Positions 47,063-58,611 of a DNA stretch of 64,000 bases are shown here, piece after piece. The translations under genes were made by a program, and so were the position numbers. The notes below the pieces were generated by a model. It worked only from the letters and a program-made list of their open reading frames with translations. It searched no databases and was not told where the DNA came from. The stretch spans positions 1 through 64,000 of the forward strand of contig CAWCLK010000006.1 in NCBI GenBank assembly GCA_963796225.1, in the 5' to 3' direction. This DNA comes from CAWCLK01 sp963796225. GTDB lineage: Bacteria > Actinomycetota > Nitriliruptoria > Nitriliruptorales > Nitriliruptoraceae. Position 1 is the stretch's first letter, and every line of letters starts with the position of its first letter.

Positions 47063-48914
47063 GTGAGCATCTCTGCCTTCGGTGCCCTGCGCACGCACGG
47101 CGCCGGCACCCTCCGCACCTCCCACGTCGGCGAGACCGTGACGGTCGCCGGCTGGGTCGACACCCGCCGCGACCACGGCGGCGTGGCCTTCCTCGACCTG
47201 CGCGACCGCAGCGGCATCCTGCAGGTCGTCGCCGACCCCGCGCAGTCCGACGCGCTCGAGGCCGCCCACCGCGTGCGCAGCGAGTGGGTGCTGCGCATCA
47301 CCGGCGAGGTCCGGGCCCGCCCCGAGGGCATGGTCAACGAGCGCCTCGACACGGGCGGCGTCGAGCTCGCCGCCACCTCCATCGAGGTGCTCTCGCAGGC
47401 CGACACGCCGCCGTTCCCCATCGAGGACGACGTCGACGTGTCCGAGGAGCTGCGGCTGGTCCACCGCTACGTGGACCTGCGGCGGCCTCGGATGGCTCGC
47501 AACCTGCGCGTGCGCGCCCAGGTCGTCTCCATCATCCGGCGCGTCATGGAGCGGCACGGCTTCATCGACGTCGAGACGCCGATGCTGACGCGCGCCACGC
47601 CCGAGGGCGCCCGCGACTTCCTCGTCCCGTCCCGCCTGCAGCCCGGCGAGGTGTTCGCCCTGCCGCAGAGCCCCCAGCTGTTCAAGCAGCTGCTCATGGT
47701 GGCCGGCATCGAGCGCTACTACCAGATCGCCCGGTGCTTCCGGGACGAGAACCTGCGTGCCGACCGCCAGCCCGAGTTCAGCCAGCTCGACCTCGAGATG
47801 TCCTTCGCCGACGAGGAGGACGTCTACGCGCTGATGGAGGAGATGTTCGCCGAGATCTGGGACGAGGTCCTCGACGAGCAGCTGCCGACCCCGTTCCCGC
47901 GCATGGCCTACGCCGACGCGATGCGCCGGTTCGGGTCCGACAAGCCCGACCTGCGCTTCGCCATGGAGCTGGCCGACTGCGGCGAGGTCTTCGCCGACAC
48001 CGAGGTCGGCGTCTTCAAGGGCGTGCTCGACGCCGGCGGCTCGGTGATCGCGCTGGCCCTTCCCGGCGGCGGCGACCTCACCCGCAAGCAGTTCGACGAG
48101 TGGGTCGAGTGGGCCAAGCGGCGGGGCGCCAAGGGCCTGGCCTGGGGCGTGGTCCAGGACGAGGACGCGGACGGCGGCCGGCCTGCGCTCGCCGCTGGCG
48201 AAGTTCATGTCGGACCAGGAGATCACCGACCTGCTGAAGCTGACCGAGGCGCAGCCGGGCGACGCGATCTTCTTCGGGGCGGGGCGCACCACCTTCGCCC
48301 GCGAGCTGATGGGCGCGCTCCGCAACGCCCTGGCCGCCGACCGGGGCATGATCCCGGAATTGGGTGAATGGCGCTTCGTGTGGATCGTCGAGCCCCCGAT
48401 GTTCGACCCGGCCGACGAGTCCGACGACCCCACCGCCGCCACCAGCGAGGGCTGGGTGCCCAACCACCACCCGTTCACCTCGCCGGCGCCCGAGTTCGTC
48501 GACGACTTCGAGCAGCGCCCCGGCGAGGCCACCGCCCGGGCCTACGACATCGTGCTCAACGGCACCGAGCTCGCCTCGGGGTCGGTGCGTATCCACGACG
48601 CCGAGCTGCAGCGCCGCGTGTTCCGCTTCCTCGGGATCTCCGACGAGGACGCCGAGGAGAAGTTCGGCTTCCTGCTGCGCGGCTTCCAGTACGGGGTCCC
48701 GCCGCACTGCGGCATCGCCCCGGGCCTGGACCGCACCGTCATGCTGATCCAGGGCGAGGACACCATCCGCGACGTCATCGCCTTCCCCAAGACCCAGTCG
48801 GGGTCGGACCCGCTCACCGACGCCCCGGCGCCGCCCGACGAGCAGGCCCTGGCCGACGTCGGGCTGCGCCTCGCGCCCCGCCCCCAGGGCAAGAGGGACA
48901 GCGCGAAGGACTGA
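47063..48914 (+). CDS. aspS: Aspartyl-tRNA synthetase, one frame change
   Basis: It charges tRNA-Asp (possibly also tRNA-Asn). The N-terminal OB fold has VAGWVDTRRDHGGVAFLDLRD; class II motif 1 and 2 include SPQLFKQLLMVAGIERYYQIA and CFRDENLRADRQPEFSQLD; the GAD insertion domain precedes the junction. The final part with LLKLTEAQPGDAIFFGAG and GIAPGLDRTVMLI (motif 3) is in the next frame. Removing one base near 48182 yields 616 residues, the normal bacterial length. GTG 47063 is the start. It follows hisS by 28 bases. Confidence 0.93.
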
Positions 48915-48979
48915 GCGGCCCGGTCGTCGGGTTGTCCACACCCCGTGGATCGACGGTCCGGTGGGGCTGCCGACGCTCG

Positions 48980-48985
48980 TAGCGT
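48980..48985 (+). promoter_or_regulatory. Predicted -10 (TAGCGT) for the lipoprotein-OmpA pair
   Basis: TAGCGT lies 36 bases before ATG 49021. Confidence 0.4.
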
Positions 48986-49020
48986 CCGCAGCACACCGAC
49001 CGACGACCATGGGGGAGTGG

Positions 49021-49650
49021 ATGCGACCCACGATCGCGACGGCGGCCGTCCTGGCCGCGGTCCTGGCGACCGGCTGCACGACGCTGTCACCGACGGCCCA
49101 GCCGGCGGCCACCGAGGCCGCGCCGAGTGCGACGTCCGCCACGCGCGACCACGCCCGACGGCGGAGACCGCCGTCGACGACACGGCGCCCGGACGAGGGT
49201 GCGGACATGGCCGACCCGGCCGTCTCCGCCCTGCTGCAGACGGCACCGATCGCCGAGACGCAGCACCCGCTGGCGGGTGGCGGCGGCAGGCTCGACATCG
49301 AGCTGCGGGCCGAGCACGTGGGCGAGCTGCTGCGGATGGCGGTGACCTTCACCCCGCGCGGCATCGACCCGGGACCGACCGCCCTGGCGACGCTGCTCGG
49401 TGGCACCGGCACCCACGAGGGCATCTCGGCCCGGCTGATCGACCCCGTGCACCTGCTCGAGTACACGACGGTGCAGCCGGCGGTCCAGCGCGGCACCCTG
49501 GCCCCGGCGCAGGTCGACCACCCCACGACCCTGGTGTTCTACTTCGGTGCCCCGGAGGACCCGGGCGGACGGTTCGACTTCCTGCTGGACCTCGACTCGA
49601 CGACGCCCGACTGGCCCGGCTTCCTGGACGTGCCCCTCGGGGCGGCGTGA
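49021..49650 (+). CDS. Putative lipoprotein, unknown function
   Basis: It is 209 residues. The signal peptide ends in a lipobox-like AVLATGC (Cys near 19), so lipid anchoring is likely. A low-complexity, Arg/Pro-rich tether (residues 20-60) leads to a folded part with RLDIELRAEHVGELLRMAVTF, LLGGTGTHEG and a C-terminal RFDFLLDLDSTTPDWPGF. No family is recognised; beta-sandwich structure is suggested by the alternation. A GGGGAG site precedes ATG 49021 (ATG 49009 is also in frame). The stop overlaps the next start by one base (TGATG), tying it to the OmpA-type protein. Confidence 0.75.
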   Translation: MRPTIATAAVLAAVLATGCTTLSPTAQPAATEAAPSATSATRDHARRRRPPSTTRRPDEGADMADPAVSALLQTAPIAETQHPLAGGGGRLDIELRAEHVGELLRMAVTFTPRGIDPGPTALATLLGGTGTHEGISARLIDPVHLLEYTTVQPAVQRGTLAPAQVDHPTTLVFYFGAPEDPGGRFDFLLDLDSTTPDWPGFLDVPLGAA

Positions 49651-50240
49651 TGGGACGCGAACACCCCCGTCCTCCGCTCGTCCATCTCCTGCTCGCTCCG
49701 GTCGTGCTGGCCCTGCTGGTCGTGTCCCCACCGGCGCCTGCCGGGGCCCAGGACGCCGCCGTCCCGACAGCAGCGCTCGCCGCCGGCACGGTCCATCCGA
49801 TCGAGCCGTCCGTGCGTCGGATCGCCGTGCCGGCCCCCCGCCCGCTGGTCGAGGCCGTGCCGACCGCCGACGGGGCGGGCATGGTGGTCGCGACCGACGT
49901 CCTGTTCGCGTTCGACTCGGCGGAGCTGTCGCCCCGCGCCGACCGCGTGCTGGCCGACCTCGCGTCCGACCTGTCCGCGGCCCTGTCCGAGCACGGACGA
50001 GGCGTGCGCACCCTCACGGTCGTCGGCCACACGGACACGATCGGGACGCAGGTCTACAACCAGGCGCTGTCCGAACGCCGTGCGGAGGTGGTCGCGGCCG
50101 CCCTGGGCAGGGCCCTCGGCGGGCAGGTTCGGCTGGTCGCTCGTGGGCGTGGCGAGGACGAACCCGTCGCCGACGAGCAGGAGGGCGGCCCGTCCGCCGC
50201 CGCCCGGAACCGGCGCGTGGAGATCACCCTCGTCCCGTGA
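49650..50240 (+). CDS. Secreted OmpA-domain protein
   Basis: It is 196 residues. A signal peptide (hydrophobic core LLLAPVVLALLVV, cleavage after AGA near residue 34) precedes a short spacer and an OmpA-like peptidoglycan-binding domain: VLFAFDSAELSPRADRVLADL, then LTVVGHTDTIGTQVYNQALSERRAEVV and the final RNRRVEITLVP. Actinobacteria have few such proteins; the domain would bind the peptide stem of peptidoglycan at the wall. It is translationally coupled to the upstream lipoprotein, which suggests the two act together. Confidence 0.88.
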   Translation: MGREHPRPPLVHLLLAPVVLALLVVSPPAPAGAQDAAVPTAALAAGTVHPIEPSVRRIAVPAPRPLVEAVPTADGAGMVVATDVLFAFDSAELSPRADRVLADLASDLSAALSEHGRGVRTLTVVGHTDTIGTQVYNQALSERRAEVVAAALGRALGGQVRLVARGRGEDEPVADEQEGGPSAAARNRRVEITLVP

Positions 50241-50283
50241 GCGGACCGGCCCGCGGGGCCTGCTGCCCGCATCCCGCCGCCGC

Positions 50284-50289
50284 TACCGT
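50284..50289 (+). promoter_or_regulatory. Predicted -10 (TACCGT) for rarA
   Basis: TACCGT lies only eight bases before the rarA ATG, so the transcript would be leaderless. Confidence 0.4.
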
Positions 50290-50297
50290 GGCCGACG

Positions 50298-51695
<1,398 letters not shown>

Positions 51696-51734
51696 CCCCC
51701 ACCCCGGACCCCACCCCCACGAGGAGAGCACACC

Positions 51735-52097
51735 ATGACCGGAGGCGACTGGGCCCTGATCATCGGCGCCGCCTTCTGGGGGGTGCTGGTCATCGGCCTG
51801 TGCATCGTCCTCATCGGCACGCTGAAGCTGATCAACGAGATCGTGCTGACCGTGCGAGGCGTGACCAACGAGACCGTCGGCCTGCTCGGCGGGCTCAACG
51901 AGACCGTCGCCGGCGTCAACGTCGAGCTGGCGCGTGTCGACACGATCATCGCGGGCGTCCAGTCGATCACCGCGACCACCGACTCGCTCGTCGGGGTGGT
52001 CCACGCCACGGTGTCCAACCCGCTGATCAAGGGCGTCGCCTTCATCGCCGGGGCCAGCCAGGGCGCCAAGAAGCTCTCCGGTGGGGACGACCGATGA
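51735..52097 (+). CDS. DUF948-type small membrane protein
   Basis: It is 120 residues with one N-terminal membrane helix (IIGAAFWGVLVIGLCIVLIG) followed by a long helical region with heptad-like hydrophobics (TNETVGLLGGLNETVAGVN, VDTIIAGVQSITATTDSLVG), the layout of DUF948 proteins. Function is unknown; such genes commonly stand before alaS in actinobacteria. ATG 51735 has a GAGGAG site. The stop overlaps the next start (ATGA). Confidence 0.82.
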   Translation: MTGGDWALIIGAAFWGVLVIGLCIVLIGTLKLINEIVLTVRGVTNETVGLLGGLNETVAGVNVELARVDTIIAGVQSITATTDSLVGVVHATVSNPLIKGVAFIAGASQGAKKLSGGDDR

Positions 52098-52357
52098 TCC
52101 GCCGCATCTTCCTGCTGTTCTTCGGCCTCGGCCTGGGGCTGCTGCTCGGCGCGTTCGTCGTGCGCAAGCTCGACGAGGCCAGCCAGGCGGTCGCCCCGAC
52201 CAACGTCGCCCGCAACGCCGGCCGCGCCGCCGGTGGGTTCATGGGCCGGCTGCGCGAGGCCGCCGCCGAGACCAACCGCGTGGCCGCCGCACGCGAAGCC
52301 GAGCTCCGCGCCCAGTGGGGCGTCCCGACGATGCGCGAGGCTCTGCGGGGCGAGTGA
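52094..52357 (+). CDS. Small membrane protein coupled to the DUF948 gene
   Basis: It is 87 residues: an N-terminal helix (IFLLFFGLGLGLLLGAFVV) and a basic, Ala-rich helical tail (GFMGRLREAAAETNRVAAAREAEL). It resembles the small protein usually found between a DUF948 gene and alaS in actinobacteria, whose function is unknown. ATG 52094 overlaps the upstream stop by four bases. alaS starts 100 bases after its stop. Confidence 0.78.
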   Translation: MIRRIFLLFFGLGLGLLLGAFVVRKLDEASQAVAPTNVARNAGRAAGGFMGRLREAAAETNRVAAAREAELRAQWGVPTMREALRGE

Positions 52358-52457
52358 GCGGCGCGACGCCCCCGCGGCACCGAACGCCCCCTCGCCCCCA
52401 GCTCCGAACCCCACGCACGCGACGCCGGCGCCGTCCGCCGGCACCCACGAGGCCACC

Positions 52458-55097
52458 ATGGACTCCCCGAGCATCCGCCAGACCTTCCTCGAGTTCTTCC
52501 GCGAGCGCGACCACCGGATCGTCGACTCGGCCCCGCTGATCCCGCAGGACCCCTCGCTGCTGCTGACCATCGCCGGCATGGTCCCGTTCAAGCCCTACTT
52601 CATGGGCGACGCCACCCCGCCCGCCCCGCGGATCGCCAGCTACCAGAAGTGCGTGCGCACCAACGACATCGAGAACGTCGGCCGCACCAGCCGCCACATG
52701 TCGATGTTCGAGATGCTCGGCAACTTCTCGTTCGGCGACTACTTCAAGCGCGAGGCCATCCGCTGGGCCTGGCAGCTGTCCGTGGACGCCTTCGGGTTCG
52801 ACCCCGACCGCATCTGGGCCACCGTCTACGAGGACGACGACGAGTCCGAGCAGATCTGGCTCGACGAGACCGACCTCCCGGCCGAGCGCATCCAGCGCCT
52901 CGGGGCCGAGGACAACTACTGGTGGACCCACAACGCCGGCCCCGGCGGTCCCAACACCGAGCTGTACTACGACCGGGGCGAGGCCTGGGGCGAGGCCGGC
53001 GGTCCGGCCGTCAACGACGAGCGCTACCTCGAGTACTACAACGTCGTGTTCATGCAGCACGAGCTCGCCCAGGACGGGACCATCCTCGGCGACCTGCCCA
53101 AGCAGAACGTCGACACCGGCATGGGCCTCGAGCGCATGGCCGTCCTGCTGCAGGACGCCCGCGACATCTTCGACACCGACGTGCTGCGCCCCATGGTCGA
53201 CCGCGCCGTCGACCTGACCGGCACCGCCTACGGCGACGACCACGACCGGGACGTCTCCCTGCGCGTCATCGCCGAGCACGCCCGGACCTCGGCCTTCCTG
53301 CTCGCCGACGGGGTCCTGCCGTCCAAGGAGGGCCGCGGCTACGTGCTGCGGCGCCTGCTCCGCCGCGCCATCCTCAACGCCCACCTGCTCGGCTTCGACG
53401 GCGACCTGATGGGCCCGATGGTCGACCAGGTCATCGCCACCATGGGCGGCATGTACCCCGAGCTCGACCGCCAGCGCGAGCTGGTCACCCGCGTCGCCCT
53501 GGCCGAGCAGGCCGACTTCGCCAAGCGCCTGTCGCAGGGCCTCGAGATGGTCGACGGGGCGCTGGCCGACGCCCGGTCCGCCGGCGCCGACGCGCTGCCC
53601 GGCGACGTGGCCTTCCAGCTGCACGACACCTACGGCTTCCCGGTCGACCTCACCGCCGAGATCGCCCAGGACGCCGGCCTGCACCTGGACCGCGCCGGGT
53701 TCGACGAGCTCATGCAGGAGCAGCGCGAGCGTGCCCGCGCCGGTGCCAAGAAGGGCGGCGACGGCGTCGGGGTCGACACCTACCGCGAGGCCGCGACCGA
53801 GGTCGGCGCCACCGAGTTCGTCGGCTACGACGCGCTCGAGGCCGAGAGCCGGCTCGGGGCGCTGGTGACGCCGGGCGGCCTCCTGTCGGCCGCGACCGAG
53901 GGCGACGAGGTCGAGGTCGTGCTGGCCCGCACGCCGTTCTACGCCGAGGGTGGTGGGCAGGTCGGCGACACCGGCCTGCTCGAGACCGACACGGGGCGGC
54001 TGGAGGTGCTCGACACCCAGGAGGCCATCGAGGGCCTGATCACCCACCGCTGCCGCGTGGTCGCCGGCGAGGTCACCGCCGGCCAGGAGGTCCGCGCGGT
54101 CGTGGACCCGTCGCGGCGCATCGCCACGGCGCGGTCGCACTCGGCCACCCACATCCTGCACGCCACCATCAAGGAGGCGCTGGGCGAGCACGCCCAGCAG
54201 GCCGGGTCGCTGGTCCAGCCGGGGCGGCTCCGGTTCGACTTCCCGCACTTCGAGTCCGTCAGCGCCGACCAGCTCCACGAGATCGAGTCCACGATCAACG
54301 AGCGCGTGGTCCGCGACCCGTTCGTGCGCACCGACGTGATGGGCATCGACGAGGCCAAGAAGGCCGGCGCGGTCGCCAACTTCGGCGACAAGTACGGCGA
54401 CGTGGTCCGCGTCGTCACCATCGGCGACTTCTCCAAGGAGCTGTGCGGCGGCACGCACGTGCCCTCCGGCGCCACCATCGGCACGATCGCGATCGTCCGC
54501 GAGGAGTCCATCGGCTCCAACACCCGCCGCGTCGAGGCGTTGACCGGCATGGACGCCTACCGCCACGTCTCCAACGAACGCCTCGTGGCCGAGGAGATCG
54601 CCCGCCTCGTGGGCTCGCGCACGGACGAGGCCGTCGAGCGGGTCTCGGGGCTGATGGGCCGCCTCAAGGCGGCCGAGAAGGAGCTCGAGAAGGTCCGCAC
54701 CGCCTCGCTCGCGCAGGACGCCGTGCGCCTGGCCGACGAGATCGAGCGCGTCGACGGCCTCGCCCTCGTCGCGCATCGCGTCGACGGGCTGCAGATGGAC
54801 CAGCTCCGCCAGCTCGCGGCCGAGATCCGCGGGCGCCTCGCCACACGGGCCGTCGTGGTCCTCGGCACCGCGACCGACGACGGCAAGGCGCAGATGATCT
54901 GCGCGGTGACCAGCGACCTCGTCGACGCCGGGGTCGAGGCCCGTCCGATCCTGCATCCCGCCGCGCAGGTCGTCGGCGGTGGCGCCGGCGGCAAGGGCGA
55001 CATGGCCCAGGCCGGCGGCAAGGACGGCAGCCGCCTCGACGAGGCGCTGGGCGTCGCGGCCGAGGAGGCCCGGTCCGCCGTCTCCGCCGCGAGCTGA
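52458..55097 (+). CDS. alaS: Alanyl-tRNA synthetase
   Basis: It charges tRNA-Ala and edits mischarged Ser and Gly. The 879-residue protein has the catalytic domain (SIRQTFLEFFRERDH, PYFMGDATPPAPRI, NVGRTSRHMSMFEMLGNFS), the tRNA-recognition domain, the editing domain with the metal motif HSATHILHATIKEAL and CGGTHVPSG, and a C-terminal DHHA1 domain ending VVGGGAGGKGDMAQAGGKD. ATG 52458 is clear with a GAGG site. ruvX begins two bases after the stop. Confidence 0.97.
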   Translation: MDSPSIRQTFLEFFRERDHRIVDSAPLIPQDPSLLLTIAGMVPFKPYFMGDATPPAPRIASYQKCVRTNDIENVGRTSRHMSMFEMLGNFSFGDYFKREAIRWAWQLSVDAFGFDPDRIWATVYEDDDESEQIWLDETDLPAERIQRLGAEDNYWWTHNAGPGGPNTELYYDRGEAWGEAGGPAVNDERYLEYYNVVFMQHELAQDGTILGDLPKQNVDTGMGLERMAVLLQDARDIFDTDVLRPMVDRAVDLTGTAYGDDHDRDVSLRVIAEHARTSAFLLADGVLPSKEGRGYVLRRLLRRAILNAHLLGFDGDLMGPMVDQVIATMGGMYPELDRQRELVTRVALAEQADFAKRLSQGLEMVDGALADARSAGADALPGDVAFQLHDTYGFPVDLTAEIAQDAGLHLDRAGFDELMQEQRERARAGAKKGGDGVGVDTYREAATEVGATEFVGYDALEAESRLGALVTPGGLLSAATEGDEVEVVLARTPFYAEGGGQVGDTGLLETDTGRLEVLDTQEAIEGLITHRCRVVAGEVTAGQEVRAVVDPSRRIATARSHSATHILHATIKEALGEHAQQAGSLVQPGRLRFDFPHFESVSADQLHEIESTINERVVRDPFVRTDVMGIDEAKKAGAVANFGDKYGDVVRVVTIGDFSKELCGGTHVPSGATIGTIAIVREESIGSNTRRVEALTGMDAYRHVSNERLVAEEIARLVGSRTDEAVERVSGLMGRLKAAEKELEKVRTASLAQDAVRLADEIERVDGLALVAHRVDGLQMDQLRQLAAEIRGRLATRAVVVLGTATDDGKAQMICAVTSDLVDAGVEARPILHPAAQVVGGGAGGKGDMAQAGGKDGSRLDEALGVAAEEARSAVSAAS

Positions 55098-55098
55098 G

Positions 55099-55591
55099 AT
55101 GGCCCGCATCCCGCACGGTCCGGCAGCGCTGTCCACGCTGCCCGCGGACCGGGCGGCTGCTCGGCGTCGACCTCGGCGACGTCCGGGTCGGGCTCGCGCT
55201 GACCGACGCCGGCCAGCTCGTCGCCACGCCCCTGGAGACCCGCGAGGCGCAGGACGACGCCGAGGACCAGGCGGCCGACCTCGCCACGGTCGCCGAGGAC
55301 CGGGACGTGGCTGCGGTCGTCGTGGGCTACCCACGTACGCTGCAGGGCCGGGAGGGCCCCGCGGCCGCACGCGCCCGACGCGTGGCCACGGCCCTCGCGG
55401 AGCGGACCAGCCTGCCGGTCGTCCTGTGGGACGAACGGTTCACCACCGTCGAAGCGGAACGCGTGATGCTCGACCAGGACGCCAGCCGGCGCGAACGACG
55501 TGCCCACATCGACCGCGTGGCGGCGACCCTGATCCTCCAGGGCGTCGTGGAGGCGCGGCGCCACGGTGGCGGGGGTGCCGCGTGGCGGTGA
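55099..55591 (+). CDS. ruvX: YqgF/RuvX-family resolvase-like protein, one frame change
   Basis: The RNase H-fold protein is implicated in 16S rRNA processing and is usually essential. ATG 55099 opens a 17-residue leader (MARIPHGPAALS); the conserved body GRLLGVDLGDVRVGLALTD, VVVGYPRTLQGREG and LWDERFTTVEAERVM is in the next frame. Removing one base near 55150 joins them into 163 residues with the catalytic Asp, Glu and the last Asp (HIDRVAATLIL) in place. It lies in the conserved alaS-ruvX-mltG-aroE order. The stop overlaps the mltG GTG (GTGA). Confidence 0.9.
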
Positions 55592-56681
55592 GCAAGGGCA
55601 CCAAGGCGTTCCTGATCGCGCTGCTCGGCCTGGTCGTCGTGGCGGTCATCGTCGGTCGGCGGCGCCTGGTGGTGGGTGGACCAGCAGGTGTCCGGCGTGC
55701 CGGGGGAGGGCGAGCCCGTCGAGTTCGTCGTCGACCAGGGGGCCAGCGCGTCCTCGATCGGCTCGTCGCTCGCCGAGCAGGACATCATCCGCAACGGCCT
55801 CGCCTTCCGCATCCTCGCCCGCTACCGCGGCGTGGACTCCTCGTTCTCCGCCGGGACCTACGAGCTCGAGACCGGCATGAGCGTGGACGAGGCCCTCGAG
55901 GCGCTGGGCGCGGGCCCGAAGGCGCCCGAGGTCACGCGGGTGACGATCCCCGAGGGCCTGACCGTGGACCAGACCCTGGCCCGGTTGGTCGAGGCCACGC
56001 AGTTCGAGGACGGGGCGTTCCGCGACGTGCTGCAGGCGGCGCGCCAGGACCCCGCCGGCGGCCCGCTGCGCCTGCCCGAGTGGATGCCGCCGCTGGACCA
56101 GTTCGCCGAGGACCAGCAGGTCTTCGAAGGGCTGCTGTTCCCCAAGACCTACGAGTTCGACCCGGACGAGGTGACGCCGGCCCGCATCCTGCAGACGCTG
56201 ATCGACCAGACCGAGGTCGCCATGGCCTCGGCCTCGCCCAGCGCCGTGGCGGATGCCGAGGGTGCCGGCCTGAGCAAGTACGACGCGCTCATCATCGCCA
56301 GCCTCGTCGAGCGCGAGGCACGGGTGCCGGGGGAGTGGCGCCAGATCGCCGCCGTGATCCGCAACCGGCTGGCCGAGGGCATGGCGCTGCAGGTCGACGC
56401 CACGCTGCTGTACGCATCCGGCACGCCCGAGGGCGGGCCCGGCGCCGTCGACACCGAGGTCGAGTCGCCCTACAACACCTACAAGAACCCCGGCCTTCCG
56501 CCCACGCCGATCGCCGGCGCGCGCCCCGAGGCCATCCAGGCCGCGTTCGACCCGGCCGACTCGCAAGTTCCTCTACTACGTCGTCGCCCCCGAGTGCGAC
56601 GGCAGCCATCGCTTCGCCGAGACCCTCGAGGAGCACAACCGCAACGTGCAGGACTACCGCGACGCGGGCCGCTGCCAGTGA
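55588..56681 (+). CDS. mltG: Endolytic murein transglycosylase MltG, two frame changes
   Basis: It cuts nascent glycan strands at the membrane. A single N-terminal helix (TKAFLIALLGLVVVAVIVG) is followed, after a frame change near 55657, by the LysM-like segment EFVVDQGASASSIGSSL and the YceG core with LFPKTYEFDPDEV, IIASLVEREARVPGEWRQIA (catalytic Glu) and YNTYKNPGLPPTPI. After a second change near 56564 the final strand KFLYYVVAPECDGSHRFAE completes the domain. Both junctions are repaired by removing one base, giving 363 residues. GTG 55588 overlaps the ruvX stop; its own stop overlaps the aroE GTG. Confidence 0.9.
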
Positions 56682-57565
56682 GCCAGCGCCCCGCCGCCTG
56701 GCCCGGCGGCCGGACGCGTCCGCTGGCCGTGCTGGGCTGGCCCGTCGCGCACTCGCTGTCCCCGGTCATGCACAACGCCGCGCTGGCGGCCATGGACCTC
56801 GACCTCGTCTACCTCGCCCTGCCGGCCGCGCCCGACCGGCTGGCGGACGTCGTCGGGGCGTTGGGCGCGGTCGGCTGCGTCGGCGCCAACGTCACCGTGC
56901 CGCACAAGCAGGCCGTCGTCGCCGCCTGTGACCGGCTGACCGACGAGGCCCGCACCATCGGGGCGGTCAACACGCTGACCTGGACCGAGGACGGCCTCGA
57001 GGGCCACAACACCGACGCCGTCGGACTCCAGCGCGCGCTGGACGAGGTCGGGGCGGGGCGGGGACCGGCCGTGCTGCTCGGCACCGGCGGGGCGGCCCGC
57101 GCGGCCGTCGTGGCCCTGGTGCGGCGGGGCGCGGACGTGCTCGTGGTGGGCCGGCGCCCCGCGGCCGCCCGCGAGCTCGCCGAGCTCGGTGCCTCGATCG
57201 GGTCGTCGATCGCCGGCGATGGCGGACCCACCGTCACGTCGGCGGGCCTCGACGCCGACGACCTGGGCGACCGCGTCGCCACGGCCGATCTGGTGGTCAA
57301 CGCCACGCCGCTGGGCATGCAGCGCGAGCCGCTGCCCGCCCCGTTCATGGACCTGTCCGCCGGCCAGACCGCCTACGACCTCGTCTACGCCCCGCCCGAC
57401 ACCCCGTTCCTGCAGGCGGCCGGCGCCGCCGGGGCGGCCGCCCACCACGGCCTGTCGATGCTGGTCCACCAGGCCGCCGCCGCGCTGGAACGGTGGACGG
57501 GGCGCGAGGTCCCGGTCGACGTCATGCGACAGGCTGCGGAGACCGCGCTCTCGATGTCCTCATGA
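56678..57565 (+). CDS. aroE: Shikimate dehydrogenase
   Basis: It reduces 3-dehydroshikimate with NADPH in aromatic amino-acid synthesis. The 295-residue protein has the substrate domain (LGWPVAHSLSPVMHNAAL, GANVTVPHKQAVV with the catalytic Lys, GAVNTL, GHNTDAVG) and the Rossmann domain (LLGTGGAARAAVVAL, VVGRRPAAARELAE, NATPLGM). GTG 56678 overlaps the mltG stop. Its stop and that of the convergent glucose dehydrogenase share the palindrome TCATGA (57560-57565). Confidence 0.95.
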   Translation: MSQRPAAWPGGRTRPLAVLGWPVAHSLSPVMHNAALAAMDLDLVYLALPAAPDRLADVVGALGAVGCVGANVTVPHKQAVVAACDRLTDEARTIGAVNTLTWTEDGLEGHNTDAVGLQRALDEVGAGRGPAVLLGTGGAARAAVVALVRRGADVLVVGRRPAAARELAELGASIGSSIAGDGGPTVTSAGLDADDLGDRVATADLVVNATPLGMQREPLPAPFMDLSAGQTAYDLVYAPPDTPFLQAAGAAGAAAHHGLSMLVHQAAAALERWTGREVPVDVMRQAAETALSMSS

Positions 57566-58611
57566 GCCGTCGAACACCAGCAGCGTCTTGACGTCGTCGG
57601 GCTGGCTCGCGTAGGCGTCCTGCCATCGCTCGAGCGGGACCCGACGCCTCACCAACCCGGCCAGCCAGTCGCGGTCGGCGGCGCGCAATGCGTCGGCGGC
57701 CTGCTCGTAGTGACGGCGGTTGGCGTTGACCGAGCCGAAGACGACGTCGTTCTCGAGGACCAGCTCCCGCGCGATCGCCCCGACCGCCAGCTCCAGACGA
57801 CGACCGGGCGACCCCACCCCGGTCAGGCAGACGATCGGAGTTCGCGGGCGTGTGGCGGATGACGTCGACCACCACGGTCGTGGCGCCGGTCGCCTCCACG
57901 ACGATGTCGGCCTCCTCGCTGGCACGTTCGGCGTCGCCGGAGATGTACGACGCGCCGAGCCGTTCGACGAGCTCCGGCTTGGGACCGTCGGTCACGCGGT
58001 CGAGCACCGTCACCTCGAAACCCCGCTGCGCGAGCCAGCATCGCGGCGAGCAGGCCGATCGGTCCGGCGCCGGTGACCAGGACCCGGCGGGGCGCCCAGT
58101 GGGCACGCTGGCCGATGCGTTCGATGTGCTCCCAGGCCTTGGCGACGATGCTGGTGGGCTCCAGCAGGACGCCGAGTTCACCGAGCGCCGGGTCCACCGG
58201 GATGAGCCGGTCGACGTCCACGCGGAACCGTTCGCGGGCGAACCCGTCGAGGCCCTTGATGCCGTGTTCGGTGTACTGGCCGTTCCGACACATGTCCCAC
58301 TCGCCCACGGCACAGTTGGCACACGGGACGGGGTCGGGGTGGCGCACCATCGCGACGACGAGGTCGCCGGCCGACAATGGCGAGTCGGCAGGCGCGTCCA
58401 CCACACGTCCCAGTGACTCGTGTCCGATGACGAGCCGGTCCTGGCCCGGCGGCGCCTCGCCGTGCTCGCCGGCGATGATCTCCCGGTCCGTGCCGCAGAT
58501 GCCGACGGCCAGCGTCTCCACGAGCACGTCGCCATCGGACTCCGCCGGGTCGGGCACGTCCTCGAGGGCCTCGGACGAGGGTGTGGACGGGCGGACCGTG
58601 ATGGCACGCAT
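57560..58611 (-). CDS. Glucose 1-dehydrogenase-like zinc alcohol dehydrogenase, two frame changes
   Basis: It is a medium-chain dehydrogenase of the archaeal-type glucose dehydrogenase group. The N-terminal part has the catalytic Cys and context GICGTDREIIAGEHG, IGHESLGRV, a structural Cys set (PCANCAVGEWDMC) and GIKGLDGFARE; the Rossmann motif is LVTGAGPIGLLAAML. The middle (GFEVTVLDRVTDG) and last parts (IVCLTGVGSPGRR, NDVVFGSVNANRRHY) are in other frames; removing one base near 58032 and one near 57840 gives about 349 residues. ATG 58611 overlaps the GH15 stop by one base and has a GGAGG site. Glucose from the GH15 enzyme is the plausible substrate. Confidence 0.87.
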
